DNA of 51,097 nucleotides, taken from NCBI RefSeq assembly GCF_001039355.2, contig NW_019775450.1, forward strand, positions 225,641-276,737, given 5' to 3'. This document shows, in pieces, positions 35,292 through 47,354 of this stretch. The notes below the pieces were generated by a model. It was not told the DNA's origin. It saw only the letters and a list, made by a program, of their open reading frames with translations, and did no database searches. The position numbers were made by a program, and so were the translations under genes. The DNA comes from Lingula anatina (taxonomy: Eukaryota; Brachiopoda; Lingulata; Lingulida; Lingulidae). Within the stretch, counting starts at the first letter, position 1. Each line of letters opens with the position of its first letter.

Positions 35292-35896
35292 TGAAATTGA
35301 TTATGAGGTATCGCAATTACATGTTCACCAAATCTTGTGTGTAAAAAATAAGACACTTAATCTGAGAAGGCTTCATAAGATCAGCATGGAACAATAAATC
35401 CCTTTATTAAGGTAAAAAACGTGTAACATACTAAAATTGCCATACGGTACTGAGATTAGTAGCTACATGTAAGTGCACACTGATTTTGTTTTTGGTCATG
35501 TTAAAAATTAGGAAGGCTTCAGGCTGAAGATTACATTGACAGCTCAAGAATTTAAGAATAAAAATATCAAAAGTGGCAAAAGCTTAAACTAGGACTTTGG
35601 TATATACACAATAAATTTCAGAAACTATATATATATATATTTTTTTTTTTTTTATCTTACTGTACCTTGATAATATTTTTGCTCCTGCACGTCCCACATG
35701 TCTGCTTTAAGTTAACTTTCTTTTTCAATTGTTGATGTAATGCTTGTGATTCCTTCTCACAAAAAGAAGCCAATCCGTTGCAAAGCTCTTTGAGGCACTG
35801 TGCTCCTTTTAACCAGTTCTTATAACCTTTATCATTCAGGCGCTTCAAAAATTCTTGGTTCCCTGGAGGCTTTGCTTGGCTTGTTGGTGATGCCAT
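26370..35896 (-). CDS. CXorf38-like HEPN protein fused to tandem dsRNA-binding repeats
   Basis: Twelve minus-strand exons: 35666-35896, 35149-35230, 34294-34487, 33914-34069, 33488-33610, 33009-33141, 32198-32290, 31769-31879 (copy 29879-29989), 31119-31253 (copy 29229-29363), 28143-28538, 27702-27938, 26370-27358. With one copy of the duplicated exons they give 959 residues. Residues 1-220 resemble human CXorf38 as I recall it: GYKNW near 24, a possible metal site C67/C70/C85/C90, WEVAK-FM near 120, and R174-N-x3-H179 followed by SS, the form of the HEPN ribonuclease motif. Residues about 222-337 are coiled-coil-like. Up to seven dsRBD-like repeats follow (about 346-413, 450-519, 523-600, 647-715, 722-800, 810-880, 890-959). 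ATG at 35896 opens the only in-frame start region. Inferred role: cytosolic dsRNA sensor with RNase activity, possibly antiviral. Two adjacent genes remain possible, though phases and frame are continuous. Confidence 0.75.
27508..27675. mobile_element. Inverted-repeat element, 'gcccgtagcc' family (copy 3)
   Basis: The element starts with caggcccgtagccag and ends with ctggctacgggcctg, so its ends are inverted repeats. It contains two imperfect internal repeats around 'gggaaaaggtcc'. It lies in an intron of the HEPN/dsRBD gene, only 26 bases from the splice donor at 27701. Related copies are at 18451-18687 and 21313-21478. Confidence 0.85.
28383..32161. repeat. 1889-base direct duplication joined at the N at 30272
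   Basis: 28383-30271 and 30273-32161 are nearly identical, with only three substitutions noticed (near 28817, 29601 and 30117 against 30707, 31491 and 32007). The left copy ends exactly at the N and the right copy begins exactly after it, the geometry of two contigs whose overlapping ends were not merged. It duplicates exons 8 and 9 and part of exon 10 (30273-30428, lacking its donor end) of the HEPN/dsRBD gene. Confidence 0.9.
28713..28975. mobile_element. Inverted-repeat element with ~38-base terminal repeats
   Basis: The left end 'gggcccagttttataaagg' and following bases to 'agcactaaccagt' recur as an almost perfect reverse complement at the right end ('actggttagtgctaaacg...aactgggccc'). 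It is non-coding, 263 bases long, and lies in the intron between dsRBD exons 9 and 10. A second copy at 30603-30865 is part of the 1.9-kb duplication. Confidence 0.9.
34555..34609. repeat. (AAT)n microsatellite
   Basis: About eighteen AAT units in intron 2 of the HEPN/dsRBD gene. Confidence 0.95.
34806..35050. repeat. CA microsatellite split by a short inverted-repeat element
   Basis: A CA tract (34806-34866) and a second CA tract (35034-35050) flank a segment that begins 'caggggcagatccaaagg' and ends 'ctaaatccacccctg', imperfect inverted ends. This suggests that a short element (34865-35032) inserted into an older CA repeat. Confidence 0.7.
35258..35292. repeat. (TG)n microsatellite
   Basis: About seventeen TG units, in intron 1 of the HEPN/dsRBD gene, close to the acceptor of exon 2. 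Confidence 0.95.
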
Positions 35897-36503
35897 CTTC
35901 TGTGATTTTTTAATCTATGTGCATATAAAGAGAGAAAGTATATTATATATAATAAAATAAGGGGAAAAATAGCTACCAGTATTTTGACAAATTTTGGCCT
36001 TTTTAACTAATGCACATGTATTGATTTCCCATTTTCAAGGTTTTAATCTAATCTTGTACTTAGTATAGATTTTATTCACTCCCTTCCCACTTTAAAAACT
36101 TATATACTACAGTATTTAATCAATATAAACACATCTTAATTCAACATTGATACAAATACAGTACATGCAACGTACGAGTAGAATTTGTCCACTGTATTAT
36201 AATTAGACATATGTACGTAAGATATAATGTACATGTATAACCACATGTACTACCGGTATTATAATGCAGGGGAAGCCAGCTAGACACATACAGTACATGT
36301 ACTACAGATGTACTACCACATACTCCTGGTAGTACCGTATGCCCAGTACACTGTACTGTACTTAATCAGATTAAAGTATTTTGCCTATACAAATATTTTG
36401 CCTTTTGTAAAGTGCACTGATCGTAAGCAAAAATATACTCACGGCACATTCGACGCCCTAATACTCAATAGTACTGCCAGCTACACCAGATCAAACTCAC
36501 GTT

Positions 36504-37548
36504 AGGCCACACTTTTTTATTTTTATGGATGACATCCTCTGGGGACCCCAAAATCGGTGCGAGCGGGCGAAAAAAAAAAAAGTCCAAAAAAATGTTTTCA
36601 GTACACAGCTCTAATTTACCACAGAAACACGTATCAAACTAACAACATGTCTTTATCCATGCTCTCAAAATATTAAAGCATTGTGAATAGGGCCTACTTC
36701 GCAGAAAGGTAAAAAGTCTTGAATATATATATGCTGCATATTACCAAATGTATTTAAGGTTATTTCATGCATTCTGTTGGTATAACAATCAATAAAACAA
36801 ATATCAAATAAACAGCGTCTTTATTTGTACTCTCAGAAAATTTAAGCATTGTAAACACTTCACAGAATTGTTAAAAAATGAAGCAAAGATAGGCCTTTGC
36901 TTCCTACTACCAAATCTAAAAAAGGTAATTTTGTCTACTTCGACTCACACGTAACAGCCAACTATCGGGTGGCCTGTCCGACCTTCAGTCCACCAAATAC
37001 CACGACGCTCTTGTCGACCCTTTTTTCGCTACAAAAAAAAAAAAACAAAAAAAACAAAAAAAAAAAAAAAAACTGGTAAGTCTATGTGCTGCTTTGGACA
37101 GAATGTCACTGAAATTTTCCGGGCGATGATCGCTTGCCGCGGCCAGCCTTTCGTATAATTGTAAAAAGGTGATATCTCAATGGCAAACCAATCCAAAACG
37201 ACGGCCCCCGTTCTCTTTATGACTTTTATTGTCGTGTATTTTGAAATTAATTCTAGAGATGAATTTGACGGCAAAGCGGCCATATTTCCACGTGGTGATA
37301 ATACGCATGAGCAGAAAGCTCATTTTCCGCACTCGGAACTACTCGATGTCTCCGCAGTCGACAATGACAGCATGGAGCTTGCGGAATCAGCCGAGGATTG
37401 CCGATTGCATTTTCCGGCAAATTCAATCACGACGTTTGCGACAACCGACTTCCTTGGGGGGGGGGGGGGATGTTTTTTTTTTTTGGGAGAACGGACGAAA
37501 ATCGGTGCGCGCGCAGGATGTCATCCATAAAATTTAAAAAGTGTGGCC
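36504..37548. mobile_element. ~1-kb block with inverted terminal repeats
   Basis: The left end 'aggccacactttttta...ttttatggatgacatcct...aatcggtgcg' recurs as its reverse complement at the right end (about 37480-37548, ending 'gtgtggcct'). Arms are about 70-90 bases and include A- and G-rich runs. No transposase motif is seen in the roughly 860 bases between, so this could be a non-autonomous element, or an inverted duplication. Confidence 0.6.
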
Positions 37549-37745
37549 TTATCAGGATGACGTCAACGACATGCGAAAGCGAAAGAATATTTTATCAACT
37601 CTTTCATTTCATACGAAGAGAGCACACTTGTGCTAAAAGGAGGGTAAAAATCTAAGCAAAAAATAAAGATAAAAAATCACAGCCCTGTCAAGCGACTACT
37701 ATTCTGCTTTGATCAGCAAAATTTTCCTCAAGCTCCCCTCTTGTT

Positions 37746-37755
37746 GGGAATTCCC
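37746..37755. promoter_or_regulatory. Perfect kappa-B-like palindrome
   Basis: GGGAATTCCC fits the NF-kappa-B/Rel consensus and sits in a longer perfect palindrome, GTTGGGAATTCCCAAC (37743-37758). It is about 200 bases before the plus-strand start codon and 1.85 kb before the minus-strand HEPN/dsRBD start codon. Binding is inference. Confidence 0.4.
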
Positions 37756-37795
37756 AACTTTCTTTGCTTGCACCGCCATCTACTGGTCTGTCACT

Positions 37796-37833
37796 GTTGC
37801 TATGGAATGACAAAGGTCAAACAACATGGCGAC
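37796..37833 (+). promoter_or_regulatory. Candidate X-box and YY1-like sites
   Basis: GTTGCTATGGAATGAC (from 37796) is one or two bases off the RFX X-box consensus. AACATGGCGAC (37823-37833) resembles the YY1 core often found near animal transcription starts. Both lie 120-160 bases before the start codon at 37954. Confidence 0.35.
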
Positions 37834-37953
37834 TGCCATCAAGAGTGAAGAGTCGCGATTGTTCTGCTAGAATTACGTTAAACATAGCGCTTTAAATGGT
37901 TTGACAGTGGAAATTTGAGTGAATGATTTAAGTCCCCGACTCAACACCGCAAG

Positions 37954-40900
37954 ATGGTGTTCAGCGATCAGAACAATTCGCGCAGCGGCGTACAAATGCG
38001 AAAATCCCGAAGTCAGGGATTGCGGTATTTGGGTCTTGATCTTTCATACGAAGACCGCCAGCGTCAGTTCGCTTCCGATGCAAACATTGGTCAGGGATTT
38101 AAAGGTGAATTATTTTTTCATTAAGGTATTTATTGCTGAGGGTAAAAAATGAATAATGTTGTCACCAGACTGCATGCCAACTGTCCGCTGCAGATCCTAG
38201 GCTGGGATTTGTTTGGGTGATCATGGCAATTATGTTGCATTTGAAATCAATATCTAATTGTTTTCTTTTCGCATTACTCATTGATTGATACCAGTTTAAT
38301 GTAATTAGCCTGAGAGACTGTAAGAATGATTATTTATTCATGGTCAATATGTTCATTGGCAGTACCTTTGGTTTATTTAAGGAAGGGCCATCAGAATTGA
38401 GAAATGATCACTTTGACCAATATGGCAGTGCAACATTTTATCTAATTTAGTGTAGGGTTTTAAGGGTTATGTCATTGTGGAAATTGGTAGATTAAAATTA
38501 CATGATTGCACACTAACCTTTTAAAAGCAAAGTTGACATTACTAGTGATACTAGACTGACATATGTTAGGGTACAACTAGCGTATTGTTGTTTGGGGTAA
38601 TAGTTTGTTAACTACCGGGTTAATTACAGGTATACCGTTTTTTTTTTTTAATTAAACATATTTAATAACTTATAGAATATTGACTTTATGATGGCAAGTA
38701 TTAGTATATATATAATCATATTTAAATTTAAAATTAAAATTTTGATTTGAGATTCAAAGCAAATTAAAATTGTACATTGAAAGGGTCTACCCCAGTATTT
38801 CAATCTGTCTGTTTGTTTGCAGCTCACAAAATTGCCCTAGAGAGTAAGGAGTTTGCTGTTTTCTTGTACTTGTGGCAGTGTGTAGATTTTCATATTTGAC
38901 TTAATTACAAGTTACAAGTAAAATTGTTTTATTGTGAATGTGTTTGAATCTTTACTTTACCCCCAAACCCCTGTCTTCCAAATTTATTTGCATGTAAGGT
39001 TCTGAGTTACAATTGAGTTTATTGTCATTGAATACTGTTACTGTCCATTTTTATGAGTGTGAAATGGTGATCTCTGTTCCCATATGCATGGTTTTAAATC
39101 TACAATTTGAAGTGCTGAGTTGATGGTACCCAGTATTATCATATTATTTCTCTTTTTTTCATGTTCCTCTTATTTAATTGTTTCTTCTTTTTTTATACTA
39201 CTTAACTGGTTTTGTTGTCTGTATTTAGTTTTGTTTGTTATAACCCCCACCCCCTCCAAACACCTTTGTGCCGTGTTGCTGTGTGTGAATTTTGATGTAA
39301 ATTACATTAAACTGGAAAATATAATTTCTTTTCTACAGTATATGGTACATTTTTTAAGGTATTGAAATTAAACTATAATTTGACTGAATGTAGTTACTGT
39401 TGTTTTATGGTATTTAAAAAGGTTGAATAAAAATCTGAAGATCTGAGATACACATACTGCATGTAAATGTTTTTGTAAGTGCTTTGTTAAAATACATAAA
39501 ATTCTGTTTTCAACTAATTTTTCAGCTAGAAATAAGCTCTTCCATTTAGCCTGTTTAGAACCATTTGGTTCTTTTAAAATCCAAAGATGTGGTTTTGTGC
39601 ACGTAGACCTAAATATACGCACATAATTCACACAAGGAACAGGACATTTTATGGTGATTTGCACAAAAGGCTAAGGATGATGTTTTTGCCAAGCCATTGA
39701 AACAAAAGTATTGGACTTGTACATGTGCATTGTATACCAAAAAGTGACCTTAATTGATAAACTATATGAACTTGAACAGGGTGTGAGAAATGTCTGTATT
39801 CACTGTATAAATGCAGGGGGTATGGTACATATACATGTTTTGTCGTTTCAAACACAGGCCATGAACACTTCTTAAAAATCAGAGGGCTTTTGTTTTAAAC
39901 AGTTTTCAACGGGCACCGCTTATATCAAATACCCTTTTCTTAGTTTGAGTACAAGCCGCCTATTACTTGAACAAAGGGGTCCTCTTAGGATATAAAGTAA
40001 CGTAAACATATTTGAAAAGTGCCACCTTATTTGATGTTGCGTGAGGATATTGTTAGTGTTGTGTGTTCTCTAAATACAGTCTGTTACAGGTGATGCCCTA
40101 AATATTTATGTTAGTCAATGAGACTTGTTTTTCTTTGGTCAGCTTAGTCTAGCGTGTTTAAAATGGTTAGCGACTGCTGTTTATTTGTGCTGGGTTCAAG
40201 TCATTATTCAGAAGACCGACGTGAGAAGCGTTACATGAACACATCAGTAGTTGCTAAGAAAAAGGGATTAACTAAGGAAAGATGTAATTTTTTGAGGAAA
40301 AATAGAGAAGAAAAACATTGATTCGTGACTTGCTTTGCTGAGAATTAGGAACATGACTTTGTTCCCAGAGAGACAATTTTAAAAAAGGATAAAATGCATG
40401 GAGAAGTGGAAATCTTACGCCAAAGGGTACAGACACTACCCAATACAAGTAGCAGTTTCAGAGACCAGACTTACCTATCCTTGCTTCTTAGTAGCTCAGG
40501 ACCAAAAATGGGGAGAAAAAAGTTGACACCAATAGGTTGGAGATGTTTTTCTTTTTTTTTTTAATTTAATTTCAGAATCTTGCTGCTAATAGTTACTAAT
40601 TTTTGTTTTATATGAGTATTGATAAATACAACCAATTACCATCAATTTAGTCAGAAATTTGGTATTTTTTCACAGTTATTTTTGTGTCAGGAATGGTTGA
40701 ATATTATCAAATGTATTTAGAAATTGATTTGAGGTGAAGGCATGAAATAAAATTTATTAGATTTATTGATAATGCTCTCTAAACTCTAGTAATTCATGAA
40801 AATATATCAGGAAATGCTTAATTGACTTTTTAGGTAATTTAATGGGATGTTATACAATGTATTATATTTCTGTTACAGTTTTTTTTACTTAATCTTTTGA

Positions 40901-43204
40901 TGAAATGTCGATTGTCACTTAAAAACTGTTTAAAAATGATTTTTTTTTTGGTTAAATTTCATTCAAAAATTCAATACTTTCAAATCTATAAATTACAGTT
41001 ACCAGTATTTTTATCTCTTTTTTTTCATATTTTCATTTGTAAAGGATTTTTTAATTTAATTAAGTTTAAGTTAAATGTGCTTATATTAAACAAATGTCAG
41101 TTGTGTAAATTTAGTCCTAGAATTCATCACTTTTTTTCCAGAAAAGTCAACTAAACCTGACAACACCTCCTCTTATTCAAAACCACGATTAGTCTCAGTT
41201 CATTTTATAGTTCTTCGACTTAAAAATTTTATTTGAAAATTACCAAAATTTTTAAATAAATAAATTGCAGGAAGCAAGCGACACCCTCCTAGTCAGTACT
41301 CCTTTAACCACAGTGCGGAGTACCACCGAGAACTCCAAGATGACATCAACCACATTATGGAGGATGAGTTCACGGCAGAACATGGCACGCCAAAATATGT
41401 GATGGATATCAGCAATCAGGTCTCCCATTCAGGAGAGTCGCCGTTGTTTTTGTCAAAATTGCTGCCAGCAAACAAGGTAAGTGTGGGGTAGAATTCGCTT
41501 ATAAAAATGAAGAATTTTTTGGTTGCTGAATTTGATAAAATATATGCAGTCCTTTTATAAATATTCATGAAATAATGATATCAGACAGGTTTTAAATTAT
41601 TGTCAGAAAGTTTTTACTTTTTTTTAAGGGGTTTAATAAATGTTTGGATATAGGTCCAACTTTGTCCTTATTCTTGGTTTTTATTCTGATGTATAAGTTT
41701 TGAGCATGCCATTCTTTAATTTTTTCAAACATCTGAAGACAAAATATATCAAATTAAAAATATTCCGTAAAATTTCAGTTGGAGCAACGAAATGGCCCAA
41801 TAAAATGGCACAAGGCTTTACTTCAGCCTAACAAATGTGCTCCACCACTAAAGCAAAATGGGCAAACATTTTACAGACCAAATAGTACTCATCAGTATTT
41901 GACAACCACAGAACTCAAAAACAGCGCAATGAATGAGGTGAATGTGCAGCTTGGAAAGCCGACGAGAGCATCGTAAGTACACACACTATATGCATAAGCA
42001 CTGGGACTGATGAATCGTGTAGAGTGACCCCTTAAATAAGTAACTGTGGCTATGATGTTTTTATCATGATTTTATATTTTCATTATTTATGATCTTTTTG
42101 AAAATTCCTTTTCATATGCATTTTTGTTAAGAAACAAGTTGTAATCTCTTATTCTGGATTTCTGTTTCTGGAGAGTTTTTAGAATCAAGGTCACAACTGT
42201 ATATAAATCAGTTTTGTCATTATTTTTTTAAAGTTTACTGCGAGCAAGACACAGATGCAGTTCAGCACCAGTGAATGCTTATGAACAAAGGCGACAAACA
42301 CCAAGAGGTAAATACTTCATCATGACATATCCTGCATATACATGTACAGTATACTCCCCAAGTATAACTTTGCGTGGGAGAGAGAGGTTCAAAGAAATTA
42401 TTTTCATAAGAACTTTTTGCCACTTTTAGATGGATGAAGTAAAATGTTATGTAACATATCAAAATACACCACATTCTTGGCAAATGTCTTTTATATTAAT
42501 TTTATAAGTCAGATGTAAATTATCAGTAATAATATTTATTAAAATGTTTCCAGTGCCACCAGTCAGCAGGCCGCAGAGTGCATCCAGCGGTATTAGAAGA
42601 GCGTAAGTTTTAAAAATAATTTTATCACGTATTATGTTTAAAAATTCGGGCCACATACTACCAAAGACTAACAGTCTGACTCTTTTTTATTCTATTATGT
42701 TATGTGCTCTAAATACGTACAAATAATTTCTAAATAGGTCATTACACCCTGTGTTACAAGACTGAATTTTAAAAAATAGATATAGAAACTACTGTAGCAC
42801 AAAACAACACTTTTCATATTAATTATGCTTTTATATATTTGTCTATTTTAAAATAATTTTTAAATGTGTTTAACCTCTGTTGTTCTTCCAGACCTCAGCC
42901 TCAGGTGCCAGCAGGAGAGTCTGTTCACTCTTTTCTTATTGGGGCAAGATACAACAAGTAAGTTCTGTCAAAAAAATCAAGAAATAATGAAAAGATGAAA
43001 ATTAATATTACCTATTAGTGACAGTGTGAGCCTCCCTCACATCATGACAAATGAAATATTTTGGATGATTTTGTCTATGTATGAATTAAACTAAGAAGTA
43101 CCCCCCCCCCCCTCCACTTTCCACCACCAACAAGGATAATGGCTATGCTAGTTATTGAATTATTTGTTTTTTCAAATGAATATTATTATTATTATTATTA
43201 TTAT

Positions 43205-43239
<35 letters not shown>

Positions 43240-44243
43240 TCTTTTCACCTGGAATTCTTTTTTTTTTTCTTTACGAAAAGAACCTAAGGTAAATTCTTAA
43301 TCCAAACTGAAAAAAAAAAATTTTTGACAGTATGATTATTATCACATGGCATTTCATTTACAGTGCCCACTACCTAGATTCAAAAAGCCTTTTCAAGTTT
43401 GGCGTCTACATGCCTCGCAGTAACCCAGGACAGACCTTCTTTGTGGAGAAAATAAGGAAAACCATAGAGATGAAGGACGCTGAAGGCAATATAGTTGACC
43501 ATGTAGATGACCAGTATGGATCTGACCAACACACGCCTGGGACACCTCAAGGTGAGGGAATTGCCGTATGGCTGACCCGTAGGTACTGTAATTACTCTAT
43601 CTTTTCAATGGGCAAAAATTGTGAATTTTACAGATTGTGTGTTTTTTCAAGTCATAAATTCTCAAAGATAGAACGTACATTATTATTGCAACTAAACACA
43701 AACAAAGACTACTTCATACTTATATTCTATATAGAAAAAAAAACACAACAAAAGCCACAGAGATGTATAATTATTTTCACGATTCTAAAATCATGCATTT
43801 AAAAAATTGATAATTTTGCCACATTGAAAAGATTGGGTCATTACGGTTATAAGTGATAAACTAATATGACTAAAATTACTAATAATGTATTTGCTAGTAA
43901 CAAGTTTGCTGCCATAGCTGGTCTGTTGTGTAACTGTGCTAAGGATTTCTAATACTTGAATGTATGATTTAATAATATTTATCCAATTAATGTTGTTTAT
44001 TTGTATTGTTGCTTTTTATGATTAGCTTTTGTAGTGTTATTGGATTCTACTGCCATCAATTCAAAAAGAAAAAAAGAAAAGGCAAAAAGAAAACATAATT
44101 TGAAAGGAATTAAAGATAATTGAATGCAAACAAAGATAATCGCTTCATTTTTTCTCTTTTTTGTCTTTAGATGTAGGCCTAGACTTTGTATATTTATGAC
44201 TTATGTCAGCCACATTGCAGCATTTGGTTAAATGATGATTGGC

Positions 44244-44317
<74 letters not shown>

Positions 44318-45575
44318 GAAGAAGTATTCAAATGGGAAAAAATAGAAATAAAAAATGACATCATTTTCTATGAGTGGAGTGAAACCAGAAAATATATATC
44401 GCTGCTGTTTTACATATTACATAGTATTAGTTTAATTGAATGTTGATATGTTATTTTACTCAGATTACTACTTACAAGAAAGGTAATGTATTTCTAAATG
44501 CCATTCTCATTTCACATTTATTTTAACATTATTTAATATATCCTGTTTGCCAATTATCTATTTATTTATACATATAGGTTAATTATTCAAATAGTGCATG
44601 ATTTCAAGATTGAAGAATTTTTACCATATTTATTCAGTTTTACCCTGTGGCCCTTCAGTTTCCCTAGAATCAGATTTATGGGATTTGCATTTGATGATCC
44701 ACTTCTCTATGTTCCAATTATTTCACGCTGAATGTTACACATGATTGCTTTATTGGAAATCATTAGTTTTAATTAGAATAAAGCACTTGATGGTGACTTG
44801 CATTTCACTTAACCTGTGACTTCAATTCCTCCATTGATTTTGAATTATTTTTGGTTTGTAAAATAATGACACTTGTTAATTTAGTTATGGAAAATGCTGT
44901 TTATGCACCATCTGTCTTTAAATATGCCTACATTATAAAAGCAGTTTCTCATTCTGTTTTTGAGGTAATGTCAAAATCACAGTACACTTGCTATTTAACA
45001 TAATTGTATATTTTTGATAAAAAAAGACACTGAATTTACAAATCTGTCGAAATAAAGCAGTTACTGCTGTTGCTGCTATAAAATAATTATGTATTTTACT
45101 CTTATGTAACACTGATAATTAATTTCAAATAACATGGTTACATCTTTTATATTTTACACAAATGTGATCAACTCATTTTTCAGTAACTGGTATTTTTCAT
45201 TGTAGTTCATGCACATTGTATGATTATTATTTCAAAACTTATCGTTAATATTTTTCAGAATCTACATGCTCTGACTCTGATGAAGAGAACACTCCCGGTT
45301 CAGGGTCTGGCCATGCCTCAGTCTCTGCGACCACCTTTCCTGAAGCCTCCGCCACCTACCCACCAGTTTATGAGAGGCATGCAAGGTGAGCCATAATAAA
45401 GCTCAAATTTATTTGTATGTTTTTATTCATTTAAGTTTATTTATTTATTTATTTATTTAGTTTCTTAGTTTAACTTTTAAGAAAGTGCATTTTCATTTAT
45501 AAATAATAATAATAATATGGATGTTAATTAAGGGAGTGGCATAAAATAATTGTTTAACCTAATCATTTTCTGTCC

Positions 45576-45611
<36 letters not shown>

Positions 45612-47354
45612 GATTTCCCTCATTCCAGGAATCATGGTCACCCACAGACTGAGGCAGGCCATCTCTCCAGTAGACACGACTCCTTCCCTCCTCCTCCTCC
45701 TCATCCTCACCATCTCTCCAGACCCACCCCAGCCACCTCCACACCAAACATACCCAGAAGCATGCAGGACAGCAGGAAACGGCCCTCCAGTGCCAGAGAC
45801 AACAGCAAGAAGAACCTGTTCCTCTTTGACTTGCCCAAGGACATACGACTGAAGGGTAAGTGTGATATTTGGTCTGTATTTATGTGGCAATGAATTATAT
45901 TAAGATTTGACTATTAAAATGATATATATTATTATCCAGTTAGTTAATTTTGTACCAGCAGCCAATTGATTACCACTAGAAAAACTTTGTTTCTTTTTAA
46001 TTTGTTGGCAATTTCTCTCATTAGGTCTTATTCAGTAAATTGTGGATGTTTGACCAAGTACTTTCACTTTCATTTTGAAATCACTTGTTGCCTTACATCA
46101 ATAATCAAGTTATTTTGATGAAATATTAATTAGTTAATTAATTTATATAGGAGTTAAAGTCAGTGGTGCACAGCTGAAAGGTGCCAAATATCAGAAAGCC
46201 CCAGTTCCTCTGAGTACCCACAACCCACTAATGAACAGTATTGAAGTCCAGGGTGTCCAGGCATCCGTGTGGAGCCCCAATGCAGTGACAGCAAGACCTG
46301 TGAATACTCCAAGACAGACCACCAAGACACCAGGGGTCACCACTGAGCAAAATGTGGCAGCTTTACAAGAGAAGCCAGAATCAGCAGCTGATGGTGAGGC
46401 AGTTTTTCTCTTCTTCTTCATGTATAATATATTTATTTATTTGTTGAATGCAATATGATACACTCATTATTTTCATTATTTAAATCCAAGAAAAGGATGG
46501 TGTGAATTAAATATCTTTTTCAGAGCCCTTGATCCTTAATTGTCCTTGCTAATAAAAAATATATTTTTCCCACAGGGAAATCCCAATCACAAGAGGATCT
46601 GGCCATTCCGAGCACTCTGGTGGAGGAGGACAACACTGGGCTTGCAGAAGAAAGCGCCACAGCAAGGGGTAATAGCATGCTGGACTACAGCAGTGTCACA
46701 GGCGGAGTTAATGCAAATGACATTGGGAATGACCTTGATGACCTTGATGAGCTTATTGAGGAGGTTGATGAGGCCAACAAAAGTCAGGATGAACAAGTTG
46801 ATCCTGCCAATCAAGTTATTCCTGAACAGGCTACTGAACCAAAGGATGATTTGAATAATGAGGTCAGTCTCAAGGAAGACAGTCATCAACATGAAAGTGA
46901 AAACAGGGCAGTGGAGGGTGCTGGTGATGCCCACATCGAAGACAGGTCCATACCAATGGCAGTCGAAGGCGTTGTTGGCAGAGAACAAGATGAGACCAAT
47001 ACAGGGTTATTAATGGCAGATCAAGATGGAGTAACCAGTAAAGAAGGTGAAATGGAAACTGGAGAGAATCAAATGACTGTTGATCCCAACCAACAGGATA
47101 GTGTGCTCTTCTTTGTCACTGAAGAAGAAGATGAAAATAAAAACAAAGAAACACTAAACACTGCAGATGGAACTGGAGAACCAGATTCCAGCCCTGTAGT
47201 TAGCCAACAGGATAATGATTTGGCCCACTTAAATCAAAACAACAACAATAATAATGACTCTGTGCATCAAGTGAAACAGTCAAGTCGAAGAGCAGAAGCC
47301 TCCCTGACTATAGATATTGACTTGCTCACTCTGGAAGAGCTCACAAATACGTGA
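37954..47354 (+). CDS. Uncharacterised, largely disordered protein (~767 residues)
   Basis: Eleven exons: 37954-38104, 41271-41476, 41779-41972, 42234-42307, 42554-42602, 42892-42957, 43364-43551, 45259-45385, 45629-45855, 46151-46393, 46576-47354. Phases (1, 0, 2, 1, 2, 2, 1, 2, 1, 1) close perfectly and the frame ends in TGA at 47352. I do not recognise the family. The N-terminal half has ordered-looking segments, for example RYLGLDLSYEDRQRQF at about 24-39 and a short segment around FKFGVYMPRSNPG encoded by exon 7. Exon 9 is Pro/His/Ser-rich with a run of five prolines. The last exon encodes about 259 residues rich in Asp, Glu, Asn and Gln with a poly-Asn run, and ends LTLEELTNT. There is no signal peptide or membrane helix. 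A near X-box upstream hints at a ciliary role, which is only a suggestion. AATAAA at 48573-48578 is a likely polyadenylation signal. Confidence 0.75.
43180..43240. repeat. (ATT)n(AGT)n compound microsatellite
   Basis: ATT units pass directly into AGT units, in intron 6 of the uncharacterised gene. Confidence 0.95.
44247..44313. repeat. (TA)n microsatellite
   Basis: More than thirty TA units in intron 7 of the uncharacterised gene. Confidence 0.95.
45576..45612. repeat. (ATCT)n microsatellite
   Basis: About nine ATCT units that end 17 bases before the acceptor of exon 9, forming part of its pyrimidine-rich upstream region. Confidence 0.9.

Larger units (their letters stand above)
35897..37953. 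other. Divergent promoter spacer
   Basis: Two kilobases between the start codons of the minus-strand HEPN/dsRBD gene and the plus-strand uncharacterised gene. About half is an inverted-repeat-bounded block (36504-37548). To its right lie a perfect GGGAATTCCC palindrome (37746-37755), a near X-box (37796-37809) and a YY1-like word (37823-37833). No coding exon was recognised; the open frame at 37180-37530 lies inside the repeat block and has no recognisable motif. Confidence 0.55.

Noticed and set aside
37180-37530. 116-codon open frame as a new gene
   Set aside because: It lies inside an inverted-repeat block, ends in a poly-G artefact-prone run and has no recognisable motif. Noted only as part of the block.
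44186-44446. Open frame through the TA repeat
   Set aside because: Alternating Tyr-Ile from (TA)n only; it lies inside an intron.
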